A DNA stretch of 40,448 nt from Tannerellaceae bacterium (GTDB taxonomy: Bacteria > Bacteroidota > Bacteroidia > Bacteroidales > Tannerellaceae). A program made the translations under genes and the position numbers. The notes under the pieces are model-generated. The model saw only the letters and a program-made list of their open reading frames with translations, had not been told where the DNA came from and ran no database searches. This document shows, one piece after another, positions 32,996 through 40,448 of this stretch (position 1 is its first letter; each line of letters opens with the position of its first letter). Location of the stretch: positions 1-40,448 of the forward strand of contig JAJQAZ010000060.1 in NCBI GenBank assembly GCA_021203545.1, written 5' to 3'.

Positions 32996-33475
32996 TCATC
33001 GTCTATGGAATTTAATCCGATTAATTGAAGAATTCTTCCAGCAGAATTGTTTTTTATGAAGATATGTTCGTAAAGAAAACAGACTTAGACGGTCAAACTT
33101 AAAACAAAGAAGAAAATTTGATGCCGCGTGTATATAAGACTTTTCTGCAATTATACCGGAAGATAGCAAAAATGCTAACCATGAAATGAATAGCTTCTGC
33201 AAAGAGGTATTTATTTGTAGCCGGTTAAAACCAATAGGGGTATGATAAAGAAGATAGTCAGTATATTCTATTCGATACGATTGGATCCAGTTCCTTAGAA
33301 AATGCTGATACTCTTTGGAAAGAAAATTCCAATATCCGCAGGCGATCTGTCCGAAAGAAAAATGAATATTACTGCGTTCTGTTTCATTTTTACCCTGTAT
33401 GATCTCTTTGTACAAAGAGATAGTAGGCGGGCGATCGTTAAAAATTTCTCGCATTGTTTGTAGTTCCTTGTTCAT
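32996..33475 (-). CDS. Unknown host protein
   Basis: This 159-residue protein is basic and rich in aromatic residues, with a hydrophobic central stretch (KLFISWLAFLLSSGIIA) and a basic C-terminal tail. The N terminus (MNKELQTMREIFNDRPPT) has no signal. No family is recognised. It lies outside the prophage beside the large inverted repeat. Together with the left-flank cassette it may belong to an older mobile locus into which the phage inserted. The 33476-33691 gap upstream has the GH97 promoter. Confidence 0.45.
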   Translation of the reverse strand: MNKELQTMREIFNDRPPTISLYKEIIQGKNETERSNIHFSFGQIACGYWNFLSKEYQHFLRNWIQSYRIEYTDYLLYHTPIGFNRLQINTSLQKLFISWLAFLLSSGIIAEKSYIHAASNFLLCFKFDRLSLFSLRTYLHKKQFCWKNSSINRIKFHRR

Positions 33476-33614
33476 AAAGTTAGGGGTTTAAGATTAACAC
33501 TAAATATGTATTAAATTTTTAATTTCTGTTAGCGTTTTGATTTTCACAATGATAATTAAATATTTGAGTATGTGTGATATATATAAATAAAAAAAAGGAT
33601 TTTTGGATTAATTT

Positions 33615-33661
33615 ATTGACTTATGTCAATTGTGATGATATTGTTTATAATTTTACCTTTG
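33615..33661 (+). promoter_or_regulatory. Promoter and dyad for the GH97 operon
   Basis: TACCTTTG (33654-33661) matches TAnnTTTG and lies 21 bp after TTG (33630-33632), the usual Bacteroidetes spacing. The dyad ATTGAC-TTAT-GTCAAT (33615-33630) overlaps the -33 side and may bind a sugar-responsive regulator. The start codon is 31 bp downstream. Confidence 0.65.
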
Positions 33662-33691
33662 TGGATATCTAATTTCTAAAGTCAGGGAAAA

Positions 33692-35686
33692 ATGAATCGT
33701 AAAGTTATTATCTTATTCTGTTTGTGTATAGGAACTCTAATTGCTTTTGCGCAGAAAAGTTATCCCGTTTTTTCGCCGGATCAGTTATTAAAGGCGGAGA
33801 TTGTGGTGGGTGAACAGACGGAAATTACTTTGATGCATGAGGAAACGTTGGTGTTGGCGCCTTCGGTTGTATCTATGATTTTACAAAATGGAGAGATATG
33901 GGGTAATAATGGCGATATATTGCGGGTTACCCGGGCTTCGGTTGATAAGGTAATCCCTTCTCCCTTTTATAAAAAAGAAGAAGTAGAGGATATTTACAAT
34001 GAACTCTCCATTCATTTCCGGGGTAACTACCGGTTGGTTGTGCGTATGTACAACGATGGTATGGCTTATCGTTTTGAGAGTAGAAGAAGAGGGCAAATCA
34101 CAGTTGTTTCGGAAGTGGCTGATTTTAATTTTACGGTAGATCATCCTGTATATGCAGCTTATGCAAATAGTGATGCACCGACCTTTGAAGAACAATTCTT
34201 TAACTCTTTTGAGCAGCCGTATGTAAAAAGTCCGATTACAGAATTAAACAGGGAGCGGCTGATTATGCTCCCGGTGTTAGTGGAACTGGAGGATGATAAG
34301 AAATTATGTATTACAGAAGCCGATCTTGAAGATTATCCCGGTTTATTCCTCACCAATTCGAATGCGGTATATTCGTTGGATGGCCTGCATGCCCCTGTTC
34401 CGAAAACAACCGTGCAGGGAGGACATAATAACCTGCAAATGTTGGTTACCGAACGCGAAACATATATAGCTAAAACCAAAGGAACCCGTACATTTCCCTG
34501 GCGTGTTTTTCAGGTCTCTACATCAGATAAGGAGTTGGCTGGCTCCGATTTGGTTTACCGGCTGGCAGCAGCTAACCGGATAGAGGATATTAACTGGATT
34601 AAACCGGGTAAAGTGGCCTGGGAATGGTGGAATAACCGGAATCTATCTGGAGTAGATTTCCAGACTGGTGTTAATAACGAAACTTATAAGGCTTATATTG
34701 ATTTTGCCTCTCAATATGAAATAGAATATGTTATTCTGGATGAAGGATGGGCGGTAAACGGTGAGGCTGATCTGATGCAGGTAGTGCCGGAGATAAATTT
34801 GCCGGAGCTGATTGAATATGCAGCAACCCGGAATGTGGGAATTATCCTTTGGGCCGGTTATTATGCTTTCGACAGGGATATGGAGGTAGTAGTGGAACAT
34901 TATTCCGCTATGGGTGTGAAAGGGTTTAAGATAGATTTTATGGATCGTGACGACCAGGAGATGATCCAATTTCTTTATAAAGCGGCAGAAGTGTGTGCGG
35001 AGCATAAAATGCTGGTGGATTTCCACGGGGTTTGTAAACCTACCGGCTTACAGCGTACCTACCCGAATGTGTTGAATTATGAAGGGGTAAACGGACTGGA
35101 ACAGATGAAGTGGGCTCCTCCCGGACTGGATCAGGTAACCTACGATGTTACGATTCCTTATATCCGCATGGTAGCCGGACCTATGGATTATACCCAGGGT
35201 GCAATGCGTAACGTTACCCGGCAGGGCTATTACCCTTCTTATTCTGAACCCATGAGTCAGGGAACCCGTTGCCGGCAGTTGGCCATGTATGTAGTGTTTG
35301 AATCGCCCCTCAATATGTTGTGTGATAGCCCGTCAAACTACATGAAGGAGGAGGAGTGTACCTGGTTTATCTCTTCGGTTCCGACTGTATGGAATGAAAC
35401 TATTCCACTGGATGGTAGAGTAGGAGAGTACGTAGCCATTGCCCGCCGTAGTAAGGACGATTGGTATGTAGGAGGAATGACGAACTGGGATAGCCGGGAA
35501 CTGGAAATTGACCTATCCTTCCTGGGTAAAGGGGATTACCGGATAGAACTATTCCGTGACGGCGTAAACGCATCCCGTGTTCCACATGATTATAAAAAGG
35601 AAACCCTGACAGTACCGGCTGATAGAAAAGTAAAAATAAACATGGCTCCCGGTGGTGGGTTTGCTATGAAAATATATGTACCATGA
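33692..35686 (+). CDS. GH97 glycoside hydrolase, probable retaining alpha-galactosidase
   Basis: This is a 664-residue secreted enzyme. A type I signal peptide (residues 1-20, cut after AFA) precedes the N-terminal beta-sandwich and a central barrel. GFKIDFMD carries Asp415 and NYEGVNGLE carries Glu470. These positions match nucleophile and acid/base of the retaining alpha-galactosidase BT1871 of this family, rather than the inverting SusB with its catalytic Glu bases. Calcium ligands are expected but were not mapped. It would release terminal galactose (or glucose) from oligosaccharides in the periplasm. The gene is followed in an ATGA overlap by the TlpA-like gene. Confidence 0.85.
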   Translation: MNRKVIILFCLCIGTLIAFAQKSYPVFSPDQLLKAEIVVGEQTEITLMHEETLVLAPSVVSMILQNGEIWGNNGDILRVTRASVDKVIPSPFYKKEEVEDIYNELSIHFRGNYRLVVRMYNDGMAYRFESRRRGQITVVSEVADFNFTVDHPVYAAYANSDAPTFEEQFFNSFEQPYVKSPITELNRERLIMLPVLVELEDDKKLCITEADLEDYPGLFLTNSNAVYSLDGLHAPVPKTTVQGGHNNLQMLVTERETYIAKTKGTRTFPWRVFQVSTSDKELAGSDLVYRLAAANRIEDINWIKPGKVAWEWWNNRNLSGVDFQTGVNNETYKAYIDFASQYEIEYVILDEGWAVNGEADLMQVVPEINLPELIEYAATRNVGIILWAGYYAFDRDMEVVVEHYSAMGVKGFKIDFMDRDDQEMIQFLYKAAEVCAEHKMLVDFHGVCKPTGLQRTYPNVLNYEGVNGLEQMKWAPPGLDQVTYDVTIPYIRMVAGPMDYTQGAMRNVTRQGYYPSYSEPMSQGTRCRQLAMYVVFESPLNMLCDSPSNYMKEEECTWFISSVPTVWNETIPLDGRVGEYVAIARRSKDDWYVGGMTNWDSRELEIDLSFLGKGDYRIELFRDGVNASRVPHDYKKETLTVPADRKVKINMAPGGGFAMKIYVP

Positions 35687-37209
35687 AAAAAAACTTTATT
35701 CGTTTAGTTGTTATTTTAATCTTTTTGTCAGGGATATTGCCTATTAATGCCCGTCAATCTTTTGATAAGAAACAGTTACCCGGTTCTGTATTTATTCCTG
35801 GAGAGAATATGGTGTTATCCGGATGTATAAAGGAATATAATCCGGAAGGAACATTAAAAACAGGAATGATCCAATTGTTTAATGATTTAACAATGGAGAA
35901 TCACCCCTTAATTATTGAAGTAAAGCCGGATGGTTGTTTTGAAGTTGAAATACCTCTTACACATCCCAAAATAATGTCAATATCCTTTGACCGGCGTTTT
36001 ATTTATTTTTATGGGGAACCAGGATTGACTACAAGTATGGTGATAGATCCGCAGGATTTTGAGGATGCGGAACGTTCCGGAGACAGGTTGTATAAATTCA
36101 GGCGTACAGAATACCAGGGTCCGTTGGCCCGGATAAATAAAGAATTAATCCTGACTGACCTGCCGGGCATGACACCAGATGTTTTTCAGGAGTATATGCA
36201 GAAGGTAGATTTTACCGGATTTTGGCAGGCAATGGAAGATATGCGCAAACAACAGCATGATTCGTTGCAGGTATTGGCGGGAAATCTGTTGCCGGAAGTT
36301 GTGGATATGTTGAAAGTCAAAATAGACCAGGAAGCTGCAATGACGTTGATGAATTTTGAGTTATATACCCGGAAGACCCGTCAGGAAAGTATTCCGGAGG
36401 GTTATTTTGATTCTCTTGCCGCTTTAGACTGGGATAATGTATATATGCTGACACCTGTCAATTTCCTTCTTTTCATTAACAGATTTGCTTATATTCCGGT
36501 ATTCAACGAAATATACGAACAGTTGGGTTTTCCGGGAGATATTTCGCAACTGAATCTGTCAGCAGAAGTATTGATACAAATGTGGCAAATGAGGGATTCG
36601 GTTATGGTGAATCACCTGGATATTAAGGAATCCTTTTTAAGTGAGATCATGAAAACGCAAATAGTCGGTTCTTTTTTGAAAGGTAGTTCTCAGGATGATG
36701 CAAAAACAGTATTGGCTTATCTGGCGGAAACATTAAAAGATCCTTTCCTGCAATTGGAGGTGAAGCGTTTATATGATATACAGTATCTGGAACCTGTTGA
36801 CGACTTACCGGAGGGCAAAGGGGCAGATTTGTTCCGGCAAATCGTTGAGCCTTACCGGGGAAAATATCTGTTGGTAGATTTCTGGGGAGCTTTTTGTGGT
36901 CCTTGTCTTAAAAGTATTCGTGAGATGAAAAATACCCGTGAACGTTTGAAAGATGATCCCGGCATGGCATTTATTTTTATAACTGCAGATAATGAAACCC
37001 CGCGTGAACGTTATGAAAGTTTTGTAGCGGAGCAGGCATTAGAGCATTCTTTTTATCTGTCTGCAGACGAATACCGGTATCTCCGCCAGTTATTCCGTTT
37101 CAATGGTATTCCCCGTTATCTTTTTATTGATCCGGACGGACGTATGCTGGATGATAACTATAATCCTGGAAAGTTTGAAGAAGATGTAAAGCGGTTAAAG
37201 GAGAAGTGA
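35683..37209 (+). CDS. TlpA-like thiol-disulfide protein
   Basis: This 508-residue secreted protein has a signal peptide (residues 1-24), an N-terminal beta domain (DUF4369-like position), a helical middle, and a C-terminal thioredoxin fold (residues ~380-508) with active site FCGPC (Cys405, Cys408). TlpA/ResA-type proteins reduce disulfides of periplasmic partners. The long N-terminal part is typical of Bacteroidetes relatives. It is translated with the GH97 enzyme through an ATGA overlap, but a functional link to sugar use is not known. Confidence 0.8.
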   Translation: MKKNFIRLVVILIFLSGILPINARQSFDKKQLPGSVFIPGENMVLSGCIKEYNPEGTLKTGMIQLFNDLTMENHPLIIEVKPDGCFEVEIPLTHPKIMSISFDRRFIYFYGEPGLTTSMVIDPQDFEDAERSGDRLYKFRRTEYQGPLARINKELILTDLPGMTPDVFQEYMQKVDFTGFWQAMEDMRKQQHDSLQVLAGNLLPEVVDMLKVKIDQEAAMTLMNFELYTRKTRQESIPEGYFDSLAALDWDNVYMLTPVNFLLFINRFAYIPVFNEIYEQLGFPGDISQLNLSAEVLIQMWQMRDSVMVNHLDIKESFLSEIMKTQIVGSFLKGSSQDDAKTVLAYLAETLKDPFLQLEVKRLYDIQYLEPVDDLPEGKGADLFRQIVEPYRGKYLLVDFWGAFCGPCLKSIREMKNTRERLKDDPGMAFIFITADNETPRERYESFVAEQALEHSFYLSADEYRYLRQLFRFNGIPRYLFIDPDGRMLDDNYNPGKFEEDVKRLKEK

Positions 37210-37346
37210 CAAACCATTGGATCACCGGGATTTGCAATCAGTGCTGGTCGGAAGTTTGTAAAGTATTGATTTCTTCCCATTGCACCTCTTGAGAGGTTGT
37301 GTAAAAACTCTTCTCGTTCTTTGAAAAAGCTATGAATCGTAAGTAA

Positions 37347-37477
37347 TTACCCCGTATGGGGTAAAATGTGACTAACCCCGGGTGCAACCCGGGGTAGGTA
37401 GAAATCCTCTCCTTTGTTCGGCGTAGCGAGGACGCTACGCCGAACAAGTAGCCAGCAAAAGACACTACGCCGAACAA
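37347..37477. repeat. Cluster of REP-like palindromes
   Basis: Three palindromes lie in a row. TTACCCC/GGGGTAA has a GTAT loop (37347-37364), ACCCCGGGT/ACCCGGGGT has a GCA loop (37375-37395), and a perfect 14-bp stem beginning TTGTTCGGCGTAGC has loop GAGGAC (37414-37447). A half-copy (CTACGCCGAACAA) recurs at 37465-37477. They share GCGTAGCG and CCCCGGGT with the arms of the transposase unit at 39594-40281. They may also end both convergent transcripts. No gene lies in 37210-37515. Confidence 0.65.
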
Positions 37478-37515
37478 AGAAACAAAGGCCTTAAAAAGTC
37501 CGTGTTCGTATTTTA

Positions 37516-39240
<1,725 letters not shown>

Positions 39241-39301
39241 TTAAATATTATTCGGAAGGGAGTAACTTTTCATAAAAGATTCTGTTATTTGCCTTCGGCT
39301 G

Positions 39302-39309
39302 CAAAGATA
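39302..39309 (-). promoter_or_regulatory. thiC promoter -7 element
   Basis: On the minus strand this reads TATCTTTG, a match to TAnnTTTG, about 77 bp before the thiC ATG. The leader shows no CTGAGA-type TPP-riboswitch core. It is also 60 bp from the divergent ATPase gene. Confidence 0.55.
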
Positions 39310-39367
39310 GGAATAAACATCAAAAAGAGTTTTTTAACTTAAAGGAAATTTAAAATTTAACATATAA

Positions 39368-39590
39368 ATGATGAATAATACTTTCTCTCATTATATACTA
39401 ACAGGTGGTCCCGGTGTAGGGAAAACTTCTTTGTTAGACGGGTTGCGCCAAAAAGGGTTCCTGTGTGTAGATGAAGTAGCCCGTGACATTATACGGAATG
39501 AAATGGTTACAGGAGGAAATGCCGTACCCTGGGGAAATGTTCAGGAGTATACCTGTAAATGCTGGATGCGTCCATAGCAGTGTAGTCCCT
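39368..39590 (+). pseudogene. Truncated AAA-type P-loop ATPase
   Basis: The first ~60 codons encode a P-loop ATPase: Walker A GGPGVGKTSLLDGL and the conserved DEVARDIIRNEM, as in a small Bacteroidetes family of about 180 residues. The frame breaks at about 39558. One missing A would read KMLDASIAV and end at the inserted repeat. The C-terminal two thirds is absent, cut off by the REP/transposase unit that starts at about 39590. It is a clear insertion remnant. Confidence 0.75.
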
Positions 39591-39593
39591 GGA

Positions 39594-39676
39594 GGGGACT
39601 AAGAAATAGCCCGGTGGTTGAGCGTAGCGATACCCCGGGTATAAAGAAAAACGCAATCTGAACATTGTAAATGTTC
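39594..39676 (+). repeat. Left arm of the REP inverted repeat (83 nt)
   Basis: This arm runs GGGGACTAAGAAATAGCCC, through TTGAGCGTAGCGATACCCCG, to GAACATTGTAAATGTTC. It is a near-complement of the arm at 40199-40281, also 83 nt. The inner GAACATT/AATGTTC is itself a palindrome. Together they bracket the transposase gene. Confidence 0.8.
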
Positions 39677-39680
39677 AACA

Positions 39681-40133
39681 TCAATCATTCCACAAATAAT
39701 CCTCATTATACTCTACTCCGGATTCTCTAAGTATTTGCAGATATTCCTCTTTAAAACTCTTTTTCTGATGATGTATAGCTTGGTTATCAATATACCGGAT
39801 TACCCTTTGGTAAGCGGCTACGCTGGTAGAAAAAGCACCATATCCAGTCTGCCATTTAAAATTTTTATAATAGGTATTTGTTTTAAGCCAGGTTGTTGAG
39901 GAACGTTTAACTTCTCTGACGAGATCAGCTAAAGCTATGTTTTTGGAAAGGACAAATAAAATATGCACATGATCCGGCATTCCGCCTATGCGGACAGGAA
40001 AACATTCCTTTTCTTTCAGTATGCCGGAAATATAGCTGTAAAGTCTGGCTGAATCAGTTGGCTGAATTGATACTGATTTATTGCCAATATGAAAAACAAG
40101 ATGAACATACATTAAGGATAGTGATTGTGACAT
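39681..40133 (-). CDS. REP-associated tyrosine transposase (IS200/IS605-like)
   Basis: This 150-residue HUH single-strand transposase has the HUH motif DHVHILF (His55, His57) and the nucleophile Tyr114 in VIRYIDNQ. GYGAFSTS and NQAIHH are typical of the REP-associated (RAYT) branch. It cuts and rejoins single-stranded DNA and is thought to spread REP palindromes. It is bracketed by inverted REP arms and inserted in an ATPase gene. Palindromes near 37.4 kb are probable products of the same system. Confidence 0.85.
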   Translation of the reverse strand: MSQSLSLMYVHLVFHIGNKSVSIQPTDSARLYSYISGILKEKECFPVRIGGMPDHVHILFVLSKNIALADLVREVKRSSTTWLKTNTYYKNFKWQTGYGAFSTSVAAYQRVIRYIDNQAIHHQKKSFKEEYLQILRESGVEYNEDYLWND

Positions 40134-40198
40134 AACATTTAAGGTTTAATAGTTTGGGAATAAATATAAGGGATTTGCATTAATAAACCAAATAGGTA

Positions 40199-40281
40199 GA
40201 ACATTTACAATGTTCAGATACGTTTTAGTCTATAACCCGGGGTATCGCTACGCTCAACCGCCGGGCTATTTCTTGATCCCC
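40199..40281 (-). repeat. Right arm of the REP inverted repeat (83 nt)
   Basis: Reverse complement counterpart of 39594-39676, with the core CTACGCTCAACCGCCGGGC and inner GAACATTTACAATGTTC. The stretch 40134-40198 is AT-rich and empty; 40282-40367 has nothing recognisable. Confidence 0.8.
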
Positions 40282-40367
40282 TCCGGGGATCATTCGTATG
40301 GCCAATCCCTCAACTTTTAACGATGATCCATCCCCCTTTCATCTCTACTGTATTTTTATGGAATAAA

Positions 40368-40395
40368 AAAGCTCTTTCCGGAAAGAAAGAGCTTT
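40368..40395 (-). terminator. Rho-independent terminator of the tRNA-Arg gene
   Basis: AAAGCTCTTTC (40368-40378) and GAAAGAGCTTT (40385-40395) form a perfect 11-bp stem with loop CGGAAA. On the minus strand a TTTTTTATTC tract follows. It lies directly after the tRNA 3' end. Confidence 0.8.
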
Positions 40396-40396
40396 G

Positions 40397-40448
40397 TGAC
40401 CGCGACAGGATTCAAACCTGTAACCGGCTGATCCGTAGTCAGCTACTC
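40397..40448 (-). tRNA. tRNA-Arg (ACG), 3' part
   Basis: On the minus strand the 3' half is visible: anticodon stem GCTGA/TCAGC with loop CTACGGA (anticodon ACG), T-arm ACAGG-TTTGAAT-CCTGT and acceptor CGCGGTC with A73. CCA is not encoded. The 5' part lies beyond the window edge. The terminator at 40368 follows it. Confidence 0.85.

Overview
The window looks like a piece of a Bacteroidales chromosome (Bacteroides/Parabacteroides type). The support is a GH97 glycosidase, a TlpA-type thiol-disulfide protein, ThiC, HU-related DNA-binding proteins, and promoters of the Bacteroidetes form TAnnTTTG with an upstream TTG. The genus cannot be fixed from sequence alone.

Most of the window (about 3163-32702, ~29.5 kb) is one Mu-like transposable prophage. 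Its ends carry an inverted motif, ACAAAAAGTATA-like, at both termini. Two copies at the right end are exactly 22 bp apart, as MuA sites R1 and R2 are in phage Mu. TTATAG lies just outside both ends and fits a 5-bp target duplication. The layout is not that of Mu. A central regulator block (10.6-12.0 kb) holds a repressor and a small HTH protein. The early operon runs leftward from it: transposase A, ATPase B, HU, adenine methylase, Gam, small genes and a terminator at 3.5 kb. Head and packaging genes also run leftward (17.7-12.1 kb): terminase small and large, gp36, a portal-MuF fusion with a probable toxin tail, and gpG. Maturation, lysis and contractile-tail genes run rightward (18.0-32.7 kb): protease/scaffold, major capsid, amidase, holin-like, u-spanin, sheath, tube, frameshifted chaperone, tape measure, baseplate and fibres. 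The divergent late region holds an initiator-type tRNA-Met, a 13-bp inverted repeat and a leader with two hairpins whose loops are complementary.

The prophage carries several lesions: in-frame stops in transposase A, protease/scaffold, the holin-like gene and a pre-sheath gene, and frameshifts in the capsid and both fibre genes. It is probably defective or decaying, unless the assembly has errors.

Left of the prophage are the end of an unidentified gene, a leftward mini-cassette (HU-like, holin-like, M15 peptidase, disrupted spanin-like gene, HU-like), and a non-coding stretch with seven ACGTACGT palindromes spaced exactly 22 bp. Right of it are an unknown small gene beside a 106-bp imperfect inverted repeat, a coupled GH97 plus TlpA-like pair, a palindrome cluster, thiC without a visible TPP riboswitch, and a truncated ATPase gene. 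The ATPase is interrupted by a REP-associated tyrosine transposase unit between 83-nt inverted arms. The 3' part of a tRNA-Arg closes the window.
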